Below, piece by piece: positions 20,750 through 29,954 of a stretch of 64,000 nucleotides of DNA. Below the pieces are notes generated by a model, which was not told the DNA's origin, did no database searches, and saw only the letters and a list, made by a program, of their open reading frames with translations. This stretch comes from an uncultured Alteromonadaceae bacterium (GTDB taxonomy: Bacteria; Pseudomonadota; Gammaproteobacteria; Enterobacterales; Alteromonadaceae): the NCBI GenBank assembly GCA_913056495.1, contig CAJXMO010000008.1, positions 119,758 to 183,757 of the forward strand. Direction: 5' to 3'. The position numbers were made by a program, and so were the translations under genes. Positions within the stretch are counted from its first letter, which is position 1; each line of letters begins with the position of its first letter.

Positions 20750-21046
20750 TTATTTTTTAGGTAATTGAATCTTTTGCTCTTCACTTGGTCTGTATAAAAC
20801 CAAAGTGTGGCCAATGATTTGTACCTGAAAAGCTTGAGTTTCACGGACTATTGCGTCTATGATGGCTTTTTTAAGGTCTCTTTCATCCGTTGGGATTTTG
20901 ACTTTAATTAACTCATGATGGTTTAAAGCAGAATCGATTTCAGCAATAACCCCTTCAGTTAACCCATTGCCACCCAGTTGGACAACCGGTTTTAATGAAT
21001 GGGCTAAGCCTTTAAGAAATTGTTTTTGTTTAGTAGATATGTTCAT
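20750..21046 (-). CDS. yhbY: YhbY-family ribosome-associated RNA-binding protein (CRM domain)
   Basis: 98 residues. A single CRM/KH-like domain with the GxxG RNA-binding loop in VQLGGNGLTEGVIAEID and the ending GHTLVLYRP. Family members bind precursor 50S particles and help ribosome maturation. Divergent from rlmE, with 88 bases between the starts, as is usual in gammaproteobacteria. Confidence 0.92.
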   Translation of the reverse strand: MNISTKQKQFLKGLAHSLKPVVQLGGNGLTEGVIAEIDSALNHHELIKVKIPTDERDLKKAIIDAIVRETQAFQVQIIGHTLVLYRPSEEQKIQLPKK

Positions 21047-21134
21047 TATTTCACTTTTTTAATATGATGAAGCTTGAATTTATCTTATTTTAACGCCATC
21101 TACGTCTTATTACTAATTAAACCAAGTTAGAATT

Positions 21135-21761
21135 GTGCAGAAAAAGAAATCAGCCAGCAGTCAACGTTGGTTAAAAGAACATTTTGATGATCCGTATGTG
21201 CAAAAAGCCCAAAAGTTGGGTTTGCGCTCACGTGCGGTATTTAAGATCGAAGAAATCGATCAGAAAGATAAATTATTGCGTCCGGGCATGACGATTGTTG
21301 ACTTAGGTGCAGCCCCTGGTGGCTGGTCTCAGTATGCAGTTGAAAAAGTCGGGATGGAAGGCGATGTAGTTGCTTGTGATATTTTAGAAATGGATCCGAT
21401 TGCAGGGGTCGATTTTCTGCAGGGCGACTTCAGAGAAGAAGCCGTACTGGATGCGTTATTAGAACGTATTGGCGGTAAAACCGTAGATGTATTATTATCG
21501 GATATGGCGCCTAATATGAGTGGTAATGATACTGTTGATCAAACTCGATCTATGTATTTAGTAGAATTAGCATTTGATATGTGTCATCAGGTTTTAAAGA
21601 AAAATGGAAAGTTTGTAGTTAAAATTTTCCAAGGCGCTGGCTTTGATCAATATCTCAATGAAGTGCGTAATGCATTTAGCCAGGTAAAAATTCGTAAACC
21701 AGACTCTTCCCGTGGTCGCTCTCGGGAAGTATATATAGTAGCATCTGGTTACAAACATTAG
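21135..21761 (+). CDS. rlmE: 23S rRNA (uridine(2552)-2'-O)-methyltransferase
   Basis: 208 residues, starting at GTG. It methylates U2552 of the ribosomal A loop using SAM and acts late in 50S assembly. The SAM motif is [14 protein letters not shown]; the catalytic K-D-K-E tetrad can be traced through [26 protein letters not shown] and SREVYIVA. It is 21 bases before ftsH, with which it is normally co-transcribed (the rlmE-ftsH heat-shock operon of E. coli). Confidence 0.95.
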   Translation: MQKKKSASSQRWLKEHFDDPYVQKAQKLGLRSRAVFKIEEIDQKDKLLRPGMTIVDLGAAPGGWSQYAVEKVGMEGDVVACDILEMDPIAGVDFLQGDFREEAVLDALLERIGGKTVDVLLSDMAPNMSGNDTVDQTRSMYLVELAFDMCHQVLKKNGKFVVKIFQGAGFDQYLNEVRNAFSQVKIRKPDSSRGRSREVYIVASGYKH

Positions 21762-21782
21762 GTTGATTAAGAGGTTAGTGTC

Positions 21783-23732
21783 TTGAGTGATATGGCAAAA
21801 AACTTAATTTTATGGGTCGTCATAGCGGTAGTTCTGATGGCTGTATTTCAAAGTTTTTCACCCGGAGGCGGTGCGGAGCGCAAGCTAGAATATAGTGAGT
21901 TTGTAAAACAGGTTGATCAAGGCATGGTCAGTGAAGTCAAAATAGATCCGTCAACCGGAACTATTATTGGCACCAGACGTTCGGGCGAAAAGTTTGAAAC
22001 TATTTTCCCAATGCGTGACGAAAAGATCCTGGACGAGTTATTAGCCAATAACGTTAAAGTAGAAGGGACAAAACCGGAAGAGCCTAGCATTCTGGGTACC
22101 ATCTTCATTTCCTGGTTCCCGATGATTTTATTGATTGCAGTCTGGATTTTCTTTATGCGCCAAATGCAAGGCGGTGGCGGTAAAGGCGCTATGTCATTTG
22201 GTAAGAGTAAAGCGCGCTTAATGAGCGAAGACCAAATCAAAACCACTTTTGCTGACGTTGCAGGTTGTGATGAAGCTAAAGAAGATGTGGCAGAGTTAGT
22301 TGATTACTTACGTGATCCAAGCAAATTCCAGAAACTCGGTGGCAAAATACCAAAAGGTGTTTTAATGGTTGGTCCGCCGGGTACAGGTAAAACTTTGTTA
22401 GCCAAAGCCATAGCCGGTGAAGCTAAAGTACCTTTCTTTACTATTTCAGGTTCTGATTTTGTTGAAATGTTTGTAGGTGTAGGTGCATCACGTGTACGTG
22501 ATATGTTTGACCAGGCGAAAAAGTCAGCTCCTTGTATTATCTTTATTGATGAAATTGATGCCGTTGGTCGCCAGCGTGGTGCAGGTTTAGGTGGCGGTCA
22601 TGATGAACGTGAACAAACGCTTAACCAAATGCTGGTTGAAATGGATGGTTTTGAAGGTAATGAAGGCATCATAGTAATCGCGGCAACTAACCGTCCGGAT
22701 GTATTAGATCCGGCATTATTAAGACCGGGTCGTTTTGACCGACAGGTTGTGGTTGGCCTGCCGGATGTACGTGGCCGCGAGCAAATTCTGAAAGTCCATA
22801 TGCGTAAAGTTCCTTTAGGGGATGATGTTGAAGCGTCTATTATCGCACGTGGTACACCTGGGTTCTCTGGGGCAGATTTGGCAAATCTTGTAAACGAAGC
22901 GGCTTTATTTGCGGCACGTAATAACAAGCGCCTTGTCTCAATGGAAGAATTTGATAAAGCGAAAGATAAAATCATGATGGGCGCTGAGCGTAAGTCTATG
23001 GTGATGAGTGAGTCAGAAAAAGAAATGACTGCTTATCATGAAGCCGGACACGCGATTGTTGGCCGCTTAGTACCTGAGCATGATCCTGTTTATAAAGTCT
23101 CAATCATTCCACGGGGACGGGCTTTAGGTGTGACTATGTATTTACCTGAGCAAGACAGAGTCAGCCACAGTAAACAGCATCTTGAAAGCATGATATCTAG
23201 TTTATACGGTGGTCGTTTAGCCGAAGAAATTATTTATGGATCGGATAAGGTTACAACAGGTGCCTCTAACGATATTGAACGAGCAACTGAAATTGCACGT
23301 AAAATGGTTACTCAATGGGGTCTGTCCGAGAAATTAGGGCCTATTTTGTATGCGGACGAAGAAGGTGAAGTTTTCTTAGGGCGTAGTTCAGCTAAATCAT
23401 CCAGCATGTCTGATGAAACTGCTAAGTTAATCGATGAAGAAGTTAAAGATTTACTCGACAGAAATTACACCAGAGCTGAAAAAATGTTGAATGATAACAT
23501 TGATGTATTGCATGCAATGAAAGATGCATTAATGAAATATGAAACGATTGATGCGAAACAAATTGATGATTTGATGGCGCGAACAGAAGTTCGTGAACCT
23601 CAGGATTGGCACAAAGATAACAATCCCCCCACTGATTCGAACGGTTCTTCCGGCCAGTCAGCGAGTGAAAGTGAAGATAAATCAACACCTTCAAATACAG
23701 CCGCTGATGAGCCAAGTACTAAAGAAAATTAG
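21783..23732 (+). CDS. ftsH: ATP-dependent membrane zinc protease FtsH
   Basis: 649 residues from a TTG at 21783, which has AAGAGG eight bases upstream; the ATG at 21792 would give 646 residues but sits too far from that site. Two membrane helices (residues about 4-24 and 101-121) flank a periplasmic domain. Then come the AAA+ module (Walker [12 protein letters not shown], Walker [16 protein letters not shown] with [19 protein letters not shown]) and the zinc site HEAGH. It degrades membrane and regulatory proteins such as LpxC and heat-shock sigma factor in relatives. The C-terminal tail is hydrophilic and serine-rich. Confidence 0.97.
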   Translation: MSDMAKNLILWVVIAVVLMAVFQSFSPGGGAERKLEYSEFVKQVDQGMVSEVKIDPSTGTIIGTRRSGEKFETIFPMRDEKILDELLANNVKVEGTKPEEPSILGTIFISWFPMILLIAVWIFFMRQMQGGGGKGAMSFGKSKARLMSEDQIKTTFADVAGCDEAKEDVAELVDYLRDPSKFQKLGGKIPKGVLMVGPPGTGKTLLAKAIAGEAKVPFFTISGSDFVEMFVGVGASRVRDMFDQAKKSAPCIIFIDEIDAVGRQRGAGLGGGHDEREQTLNQMLVEMDGFEGNEGIIVIAATNRPDVLDPALLRPGRFDRQVVVGLPDVRGREQILKVHMRKVPLGDDVEASIIARGTPGFSGADLANLVNEAALFAARNNKRLVSMEEFDKAKDKIMMGAERKSMVMSESEKEMTAYHEAGHAIVGRLVPEHDPVYKVSIIPRGRALGVTMYLPEQDRVSHSKQHLESMISSLYGGRLAEEIIYGSDKVTTGASNDIERATEIARKMVTQWGLSEKLGPILYADEEGEVFLGRSSAKSSSMSDETAKLIDEEVKDLLDRNYTRAEKMLNDNIDVLHAMKDALMKYETIDAKQIDDLMARTEVREPQDWHKDNNPPTDSNGSSGQSASESEDKSTPSNTAADEPSTKEN

Positions 23733-23740
23733 ATTAATGT

Positions 23741-23769
23741 TAAAGCCCCGACAAGGGGCTTTACTTTTA
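23741..23769 (+). terminator. Rho-independent terminator after ftsH
   Basis: 9-bp stem (23741-23749 with 23755-23763) with a 5-base loop, then ACTTTTATT. It lies 39 bases before folP, so read-through into folP-glmM is probable. Confidence 0.7.
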
Positions 23770-23807
23770 TTACGTGTCTCAATAACTCCCGATTTTTCCC
23801 TGCAGAT

Positions 23808-24644
23808 ATGAAAATTAAAACCTTAATTGAACAATCTAGCCGTCCATTAGTAATGGGGATTGTAAATTTAACGCCGGACAGTTTTAGTGATGGCGGACAA
23901 TTTAATCAGTTAGACTCAGCTCTTAATCAAGTTGAAAAAATGCTCGAAGCTGGCGTAGATATGATAGATCTGGGTGGTGAATCAACCCGACCAGGCGCCG
24001 AATATGTCGAAGCTGAAGAGGAGAGACGTCGCGTCATTCCTGCGATTAAAGCCATACGTAAGCATTTTGATGTTCCCATCTCTATTGATACCTATAAACC
24101 CGAGATCATGCAGGATGTGATTGAGCTGGGTGTAGAGATGATCAATGACATTCGCGCATTAGAAATGCCGGGCGCACTGGATGTATTGGCGCAATCTGAC
24201 ACTGAAGTTTGTTTAATGCACATGCAGGGGAATCCAGTAACCATGCAGCTTGCGCCCAAATACGACAATGTGATTGAAAATGTATTAGACTATTTGAACA
24301 ATCGACTGCAGGTTTGTGAAAGTAAAGGCATTGATAAAAGCAGAATTATATTAGACCCAGGATTTGGGTTTGGTAAAACTGTTGAGCATAATTACCAACT
24401 TTTAGCCGAATTTAACAGGTTTAAGGCGCTTGGCTGCTCTTTGCTGGCCGGGCTTTCACGAAAATCTATGCTTGGCGCTGTCGTTGATAAAGCGCCTGCC
24501 GAACGAGTTGCAGCCAGTCTATCGGGTGCTGTGATTTGTGCATTAAATGGTGCTGATATTATTAGAGTTCATGACGTGGCACAGACGATTGATGCACTTA
24601 AAGTCGTAGAAGCTATGTTAAAGGAGAAAAAAAATAATGAGTAA
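23808..24644 (+). CDS. folP: Dihydropteroate synthase
   Basis: 278 residues. Condenses p-aminobenzoate with dihydropterin pyrophosphate in folate synthesis and is the sulfonamide target. Pterin-binding signatures: [14 protein letters not shown] near the start and [12 protein letters not shown] around residue 57; later [15 protein letters not shown] and GLSRKSMLG. The last 8 bases overlap the glmM start, so the two are translationally coupled, as in E. coli. Confidence 0.96.
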   Translation: MKIKTLIEQSSRPLVMGIVNLTPDSFSDGGQFNQLDSALNQVEKMLEAGVDMIDLGGESTRPGAEYVEAEEERRRVIPAIKAIRKHFDVPISIDTYKPEIMQDVIELGVEMINDIRALEMPGALDVLAQSDTEVCLMHMQGNPVTMQLAPKYDNVIENVLDYLNNRLQVCESKGIDKSRIILDPGFGFGKTVEHNYQLLAEFNRFKALGCSLLAGLSRKSMLGAVVDKAPAERVAASLSGAVICALNGADIIRVHDVAQTIDALKVVEAMLKEKKNNE

Positions 24645-25974
24645 ACAATATTTTGGAACGGATGGTATTCGTGGCGAAGTCGGTAAAGGCTGTATTACCC
24701 CAGAATTTGTATTAAAACTGGGTTGGGCTGTAGGAAAAGTACTCTCCAGTCAGGGCAACCATAAGGTGCTAATTGGTAAAGATACACGTATTTCAGGCTA
24801 TATGCTTGAATCTGCTTTAGAGTCTGGTTTGTCTGCAGCAGGTGTGAACATTGGTTTGCTCGGTCCTATGCCAACACCGGCAATTGCTTATTTAACCCGC
24901 ACTTTCAGAGCGGATGCTGGCATTGTGATCAGTGCTTCCCACAACCCGTTTCAGGATAACGGTATTAAATTTTTCTCCAAATATGGCACTAAATTAGATG
25001 ATGATCTGGAACTGGCCATTGAAGCCGAAATGAATAAACCCATGTCGATTGTCGAATCTGCATTATTAGGCAAAGCCAAGCGTATCGAAGATGCGGCCGG
25101 TCGTTATATTGAATTCTGTAAGAGCCGTTATCCATCTGACATGTCATTAAAAGGCCTAAAAATTGTGGTGGATTGCGCCAACGGTGCAACTTATCATATT
25201 GCACCTAATGTATTACGTGAACTGGGCGCTCATGTTGTTGAGTTAGGCTGTTCACCGGACGGTTTAAATATCAATAAAAACTGCGGCGCAACCGATCTGG
25301 ATGCATTACAAAAACGCGTCCTGGCTGAAGGTGCTGATTTAGGGTTTGCACAAGATGGAGATGGCGATCGCCTGATGATGGTTGATCACAAAGGCAATGT
25401 TATTGATGGCGATCAGCTTGTTTTCATTATCGCCCGAGATGCACTCCGTCGCGGTGAGATGCATGGTGGTGTTGTTGGTACTGTAATGAGCAATCTGGGG
25501 ATGGAAATCGGCATTAAGCGTTTAGGAATTCCTTTCGCCCGCAGTAAAGTAGGTGATAGATATGTACTTGAAGTACTCAAACAAAATGGCTGGTTTATCG
25601 GTGGCGAGAGCTCAGGTCATATATTAAATCTGCATTACACAACAACCGGTGATGGTATTATTTCGGGTTTGCAGGTACTCAGAGCGATGCAAAACTCTCA
25701 GATGTCTTTGTATGAGCTTGCACAAGGAATGGACAAATATCCGCAAAAACTCATTAATGTCAGATATCAGGCTGGTCAGGAGCCATTAGAAACTGAACTG
25801 GTAAAGCAAGCCGTTGCCGATGTTGAAACTAAATTAGGCGATACCGGTCGCGTATTAATGAGAAAATCTGGAACCGAACCTGTTATTCGAGTGATGGTTG
25901 AAGGGCAAAATGCTTCTGATGTGGACAAATTTGCTCAGGAAATCGCAGATGCAGTGAAACAAGCTGTTAATTAA
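24637..25974 (+). CDS. glmM: Phosphoglucosamine mutase
   Basis: 445 residues. Converts glucosamine-6-phosphate to glucosamine-1-phosphate for UDP-GlcNAc. N-terminal [12 protein letters not shown]; active-site phosphoserine Ser101 in [13 protein letters not shown]; the metal loop DGDGDR; sugar-binding GGESSGH; phosphate-binding [14 protein letters not shown] near the end. It overlaps folP by 8 bases. tpiA follows after about 70 bases that hold a possible separate promoter (TACAAT at 26011). Confidence 0.97.
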   Translation: MSKQYFGTDGIRGEVGKGCITPEFVLKLGWAVGKVLSSQGNHKVLIGKDTRISGYMLESALESGLSAAGVNIGLLGPMPTPAIAYLTRTFRADAGIVISASHNPFQDNGIKFFSKYGTKLDDDLELAIEAEMNKPMSIVESALLGKAKRIEDAAGRYIEFCKSRYPSDMSLKGLKIVVDCANGATYHIAPNVLRELGAHVVELGCSPDGLNINKNCGATDLDALQKRVLAEGADLGFAQDGDGDRLMMVDHKGNVIDGDQLVFIIARDALRRGEMHGGVVGTVMSNLGMEIGIKRLGIPFARSKVGDRYVLEVLKQNGWFIGGESSGHILNLHYTTTGDGIISGLQVLRAMQNSQMSLYELAQGMDKYPQKLINVRYQAGQEPLETELVKQAVADVETKLGDTGRVLMRKSGTEPVIRVMVEGQNASDVDKFAQEIADAVKQAVN

Positions 25975-26043
25975 GTAATTTTTTTGCTTGTAACAGAGGG
26001 CGATGATAGTTACAATCACGCCCGCTTGTAAACGGAGTCGTTA

Positions 26044-26805
26044 ATGACAAAAAGAATGCCCGTTGTAGCAGCAAATTGGAAAATGAACGGAAGCCGTGAA
26101 TTAGTCAATGATATATTGCTACAGATTAAACAATCTGGTGTTTGTCAGGACATCGAAGTTGTAATTAGTCCGCCTGCTACTCTGTATAGTTATTTTGACG
26201 AGCAAAGAAAGAAACAGGATTTAGATCATGTTTTTTTAGCCGCTCAAAATATCAATGAGTTAGATAGTGGCGCTTTAACTGGCGAAATATCTGTTGGCCT
26301 CGCGAAAGAAAGCGGTTGTCAGTGGGTTATTTGTGGTCACTCTGAACGAAGATCTTTATTTAAAGAAACCTCTAAAGTGACTGCGAAAAAATTTATGAAA
26401 GCGTTAAACGCTGGCCTGAAGCCTATTTTGTGCGTGGGTGAAACCACCGAAGAAAAAGAAACGGGTAAAACATTTAGCCGTTTAACAGCTCAAATAGAAG
26501 CTGTGATGCATTTAGGTGGTAAACAAGCATTTAAAGACTGTTTAATTGCTTACGAACCAATTTGGGCGGTCGGAACCGGAGAAGCTGCTTCACCGGAGTT
26601 AGCGCAAGAAATACACAGGTTTATTCGAGGCATGATAGCGTCTATTTGCCCTGAAACCGCAAAAAGTGTCAGAATATTATATGGTGGCAGTGTTAAACCT
26701 GAAAACGCTGCGGCTTTATTTAGTCAACCAGATATCGATGGTGGCTTGATTGGCGGTGCTGGTTTAGTACCGGAACAGTTTATAAAAATATGTCAGATGG
26801 CATAG
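26044..26805 (+). CDS. tpiA: Triosephosphate isomerase
   Basis: 253 residues. A glycolytic enzyme that interconverts DHAP and glyceraldehyde-3-phosphate. Substrate and catalytic residues: Asn and Lys in AANWKMNGS, His in VICGHSERRSLF, Glu in AYEPIWAVGTGEAAS; the phosphate loop YGGSVKPENAA. It lies in the glmM-tpiA-secG order typical of Vibrio and Alteromonas-type genomes. GGAG precedes the ATG. Confidence 0.96.
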   Translation: MTKRMPVVAANWKMNGSRELVNDILLQIKQSGVCQDIEVVISPPATLYSYFDEQRKKQDLDHVFLAAQNINELDSGALTGEISVGLAKESGCQWVICGHSERRSLFKETSKVTAKKFMKALNAGLKPILCVGETTEEKETGKTFSRLTAQIEAVMHLGGKQAFKDCLIAYEPIWAVGTGEAASPELAQEIHRFIRGMIASICPETAKSVRILYGGSVKPENAAALFSQPDIDGGLIGGAGLVPEQFIKICQMA

Positions 26806-26814
26806 GTGATTTAA

Positions 26815-27159
26815 ATGTTTGAAGTATTAATTGTTGTTTACATTATAGTAGCGGTTGCTTTGATTGGTTTTATATTAATCCAGCAAAGTAAAGGCGCAGA
26901 TATGGGTGCATCATTTGGTTCTGGTGGTTCAGGAACTGTATTTGGTTCTTCTGGTGCCGGTAATTTTTTAACCAAAACAACAACTGTTCTGGCTGCTGTG
27001 TTTTTTGTTTTATGCATAGTTTTAGGTAGCGTAACAGCTAAACAAAAAGATGAAGGTCAAAACTGGAGTGATTTAGAAGCACCAGCTGCTGAAACTGTCG
27101 CACCTGCATCTGAAGATATTCCTGCAGCTGAGCAAACGCCTACAGAAATCCCACAATAA
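26815..27159 (+). CDS. secG: Preprotein translocase subunit SecG
   Basis: 114 residues. Two membrane helices (about 3-22 and 54-73) flank the Gly/Ser-rich cytoplasmic loop GADMGASFGSGGSGTVFGSS, the family signature. It joins SecYE and helps SecA-driven export. The tail (from about 80) is acidic and rich in Ala, Pro and Glu. It sits 9 bases after tpiA and directly before the tRNA-Leu gene, the same secG-leuU order as E. coli. Confidence 0.94.
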   Translation: MFEVLIVVYIIVAVALIGFILIQQSKGADMGASFGSGGSGTVFGSSGAGNFLTKTTTVLAAVFFVLCIVLGSVTAKQKDEGQNWSDLEAPAAETVAPASEDIPAAEQTPTEIPQ

Positions 27160-27178
27160 TATTTTGAAGATCTGATTA

Positions 27179-27264
27179 GCCGTGGTGGTGGAATTGGTAG
27201 ACACGCCATCTTGAGGGGGTGGTGAGCATAGCTCGTGCGGGTTCAAGTCCCGCCCACGGCACCA
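27179..27264 (+). tRNA. tRNA-Leu (anticodon GAG)
   Basis: 86 bases including an encoded CCA. The acceptor stem pairs 27179-27185 with 27254-27260. The anticodon stem of five pairs encloses a loop with GAG at 27213-27215. A long variable arm and a TTCAAGT T-loop mark a class II leucine tRNA. It reads CTC and CTT codons. It lies 19 bases after secG and is probably co-transcribed with it. Confidence 0.95.
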
Positions 27265-27320
27265 AACTTCAAAATTAAAGATATTGAGTAATAAATATCT
27301 TTTCTAAGTCCGCATTGAGT

Positions 27321-27349
27321 TTGAATTTATCAAGCATCAACATTATAAT
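27321..27349 (+). promoter_or_regulatory. Sigma-70 promoter for the metY-rimP-nusA-infB operon
   Basis: TTGAAT (27321-27326), exactly 17 bases, then TATAAT (27344-27349). This is the best promoter match in the window and lies about 140 bases before the initiator tRNA. Confidence 0.6.
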
Positions 27350-27487
27350 ACTGGCCAATTATTTGGGCGTCAGAGATTGATGAAGCTCAATGCGCTAAGT
27401 TTCTAAACGTTTTATTTTATTCGTTAGTTTTAAAACGAGGCTTAGGCGGACAGTTAATCAGCTGTATAAATATAGATAAAGTATTAT

Positions 27488-27564
<77 letters not shown>

Positions 27565-27595
27565 AATAAAATATCTTAGTTAAGATATAAATTAA

Positions 27596-27665
27596 GGCTG
27601 GCTTGTTGGGCTCAGTGCTTAATAAAATGCGAAGGTCGTTGGTTCAAATCCAGCTCCCGCAACCA
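27596..27665 (+). pseudogene. Decayed tRNA-fMet copy 1 (5' half lost)
   Basis: Its last 36 bases (27630-27665) are identical to the last 36 bases of the intact initiator tRNA (27529-27564), covering the variable loop, the T arm, the 3' acceptor strand and CCA. Upstream, remnants of the D and anticodon arms can be aligned, but the anticodon is gone and no 5' acceptor strand is present, so it cannot fold as a tRNA. Confidence 0.85.
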
Positions 27666-27696
27666 AATTAAATATCTTAGTTAAGATATAAATTAA

Positions 27697-27771
27697 GGCT
27701 GGCTTGTCGGGCTCAGCGCTTAATAAAATGCGAAGGGCGTTTTGTTTGTTTAAATCCAGCTCCCGCAACCA
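27697..27771 (+). pseudogene. Decayed tRNA-fMet copy 2
   Basis: Same structure as copy 1, but the T stem is also broken by a T-rich change of about ten bases (near 27736-27750). The final stretch with AAATCC, the 3' acceptor strand and CCA is still recognisable. Confidence 0.8.
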
Positions 27772-27794
27772 ATTTTTCGGGATTGAATTATTGG

Positions 27795-27822
27795 TAAGTG
27801 TTAAAGTATTAGTTAACACTTA
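27795..27822 (+). repeat. Perfect 10-bp inverted repeat between metY and rimP
   Basis: Arms 27795-27804 and 27813-27822, 8-base loop, followed by AATTGTTTT. It may be a weak terminator or an RNase processing site in the leader. Confidence 0.5.
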
Positions 27823-27884
27823 AATTGTTTTGAGTATTGTTTTAGACTTTAGCTCAAAACAGTCAACCGGTTTTATTATTTGAG

Positions 27885-27913
27885 AAGCCCCGGTCGCAAG
27901 TCGGGGCTTTTTA
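27885..27913 (+). terminator. Terminator-like hairpin just before rimP
   Basis: 8-bp GC-rich stem (27885-27892 with 27902-27909) with a 9-base loop and a T run. It lies about 20 bases before the rimP ribosome site. It should lower transcription into rimP-nusA-infB unless antiterminated; NusA itself could act here. Confidence 0.75.
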
Positions 27914-27942
27914 TTTTGTATTTTGAAAATTTCGAGGTTAGC

Positions 27943-28398
27943 TTGGCGAAACAAGAATTTCAACTTGAGTCTATTATTGCAAAAGCAGTTGAGGTAACTG
28001 GCTTTGAACTGTGGGGCGTTGAATTTGTACGTGCTGGTAAGCACTCTATTTTACGTGTTTACATTGATCACCCGGACGGTATTACTGTTGATCACTGTGC
28101 TGAGGTCAGCCGACAAGTCAGCGCAATTTTAGATGTTGAAGATCCTATTTCAAATGAATATACACTTGAAGTCTCTTCGCCGGGTTTAGATCGCTTATTG
28201 TTCAAAATTGAGCACTATGCTGCTTATGAAAATCATAAAGTAGATTTAAAAACCAAGATGCCTATTAATGGCAGACGTAAATTTAAAGGGTTATTGAAAG
28301 GCATTGAAGATGATTCAGTTGTGATTGAAGTTGATCGCGAAGAATATGCCATTCCAATAAAGAATATTGACAAAGCACAAGTGGTTCCCCAATTTTAA
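27943..28398 (+). CDS. rimP: Ribosome maturation factor RimP
   Basis: 151 residues from the TTG at 27943, which has GAGG five bases upstream. An open frame reaching back to 27880 would run through the terminator hairpin and is rejected. Signatures: VTGFELWGVEFVRAGKHSIL, the DGITVDHCAEVSRQVSAILD helix, and LEVSSPGLDRLLF; the C-terminal SH3-like domain follows. It is needed for 30S assembly. First protein gene of the rimP-nusA-infB-rbfA-truB operon. Confidence 0.94.
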   Translation: MAKQEFQLESIIAKAVEVTGFELWGVEFVRAGKHSILRVYIDHPDGITVDHCAEVSRQVSAILDVEDPISNEYTLEVSSPGLDRLLFKIEHYAAYENHKVDLKTKMPINGRRKFKGLLKGIEDDSVVIEVDREEYAIPIKNIDKAQVVPQF

Positions 28399-28424
28399 TG
28401 GAATCTAATTAACGAGGCTGAATA

Positions 28425-29933
28425 ATGAATAAAGAGATCTTGTTAGTAGCGGAAGCTGTATCAAATGAAAAAGCGGTTCCTCGTGAGAAAATTTTTCAGG
28501 CGTTGGAATCTGCTCTCGCAATGGCAACTAAGAAAAAATACGAAGGCGATATTGAAGTTCGTGTCAGTATCGACCGCAAAACCGGTGATTTTGAAACATT
28601 TCGTCGCTGGAAAATAGTGACTGAAGACGGCACTGGTTTAGAAAACCCATTTTCTGAAATTGGTTTAGAAGCTGCTCAATATGAAGACCCTGAAGCTCAG
28701 TTAGGTGATTATGTAGAAGAGCAAATTGAATCAATCCAGTTTGACCGTATTACAACACAAACGGCTAAGCAGGTTATCGTTCAGAAGGTACGTGAAGCTG
28801 AACGTGCTCAAATCATAGAAGAATATGAAGAGCGAGTTGGTGAGCTTTTAACCGGTGTGGTTAAAAAATCCAGTCGTGAAGCTGTGATTCTTGATTTAGG
28901 TGGTAATGCAGAAGCCATTATTCGTCGTGAAGAATTATTACCGCGTGAGACTTTCCGTCCTGGCGACCGAGTTCGCGGCTTGTTATATGAAATTCGACCG
29001 GAAGCACGTGGACCTCAATTAATTATGAGCCGCACAAAGCCGGATATGCTGATTGAATTATTCCGTATTGAAGTGCCAGAAATTGGCGAAGAGATGCTGG
29101 AAATTCGTTCTGCTGCACGTGATCCAGGTTCACGCGCCAAAATAGCGGTTAAATCGAATGATAAACGTATTGATCCAGTTGGTGCATGTGTGGGAATGCG
29201 TGGTTCTCGCGTTCAGGCCGTATCCAGCGAATTAGACGGAGAGCGTGTTGATATCGTGTTATTCGACGATAATCCGGCGCAGTATGTCATTAACGCCATG
29301 GCGCCTGCAGATGTTGCTTCAATCATTGTAGATGAAGACAAACGTACTATGGATATTGCAGTTGAAGCCGATAATTTAGCACAAGCTATTGGCCGAAGTG
29401 GTCAAAACGTTCGTTTAGCAAGTCAGTTAACTGGCTGGGAGCTAAACGTGATGACTGTTGAAGATATGACCCAGAAACATCAGGCTGAAGCAGATAAGGT
29501 GATGAATCTGTTTACTGAAAAGCTAGATGTTGATGAGGATTTTGCAACAGTTTTAGTGGAAGAAGGATTTTCTACATTAGAAGAAATTGCCTATGTACCA
29601 GTAAACGAATTATTGGAAGTCGAAGGATTTGATGAAGACATAGTTGAAGAACTACGCGAAAGAGCAAAAGCTGCGTTAACAACACTAGCGTTAGCGAACG
29701 AAGAATCGTTGGAAAATACTGAACCAGCGGAAGATTTGTTAAATTTGGAAGGCTTAGATCGCCATCTGGCTTTTGTTTTAGCGAATAAAGGTATTTGCAC
29801 ATTAGAAGATCTTGCAGAGCAAGGTGTTGATGATTTATCTGATATTGAAGAATTGGATGAAGATAGTGCAGGTAAATTAATCATGAAAGCCCGCAACATT
29901 TGTTGGTTCGGTGGCGAAAACGAAGCTGAGTAA
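28425..29933 (+). CDS. nusA: Transcription termination/antitermination factor NusA
   Basis: 502 residues. N-terminal RNA-polymerase-binding domain (1-130), S1 domain (about 135-200, with [21 protein letters not shown]), two KH domains ([17 protein letters not shown] and [17 protein letters not shown]), and two acidic C-terminal repeats (about 360-425 and 435-495) that in E. coli bind lambda N and the polymerase alpha subunit. It controls pausing, termination and rRNA antitermination. 26 bases after rimP. Confidence 0.97.
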   Translation: MNKEILLVAEAVSNEKAVPREKIFQALESALAMATKKKYEGDIEVRVSIDRKTGDFETFRRWKIVTEDGTGLENPFSEIGLEAAQYEDPEAQLGDYVEEQIESIQFDRITTQTAKQVIVQKVREAERAQIIEEYEERVGELLTGVVKKSSREAVILDLGGNAEAIIRREELLPRETFRPGDRVRGLLYEIRPEARGPQLIMSRTKPDMLIELFRIEVPEIGEEMLEIRSAARDPGSRAKIAVKSNDKRIDPVGACVGMRGSRVQAVSSELDGERVDIVLFDDNPAQYVINAMAPADVASIIVDEDKRTMDIAVEADNLAQAIGRSGQNVRLASQLTGWELNVMTVEDMTQKHQAEADKVMNLFTEKLDVDEDFATVLVEEGFSTLEEIAYVPVNELLEVEGFDEDIVEELRERAKAALTTLALANEESLENTEPAEDLLNLEGLDRHLAFVLANKGICTLEDLAEQGVDDLSDIEELDEDSAGKLIMKARNICWFGGENEAE

Positions 29934-29954
29934 TAGCGGCGGAGGTATAACTGA

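Larger units (their letters stand above)
27565..27771 (+). repeat. Two tandem repeat units carrying decayed tRNA-fMet 3' halves
   Basis: Unit 1 is 27565-27665 (101 bases) and unit 2 is 27666-27771 (106 bases). They are nearly identical apart from a 5-base expansion in unit 2 and a few substitutions. Each starts with an AT-rich spacer holding a 7-bp inverted repeat and ends with tRNA-fMet 3' sequence including CCA. Confidence 0.85.

Noticed and set aside
27619..27819. A 66-residue minus-strand open frame ending VAGAGFEPTTFAFY
   Set aside because: It is antisense to the decayed tRNA-fMet copies. The AGAGFEPTTF-like ending is a familiar artefact of translating tRNA T-arm sequence.
27880..27942. 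Extended N-terminus of RimP from the TTG at 27880
   Set aside because: These codons run through a terminator hairpin and have no similarity to RimP; the TTG at 27943 has a proper ribosome site.
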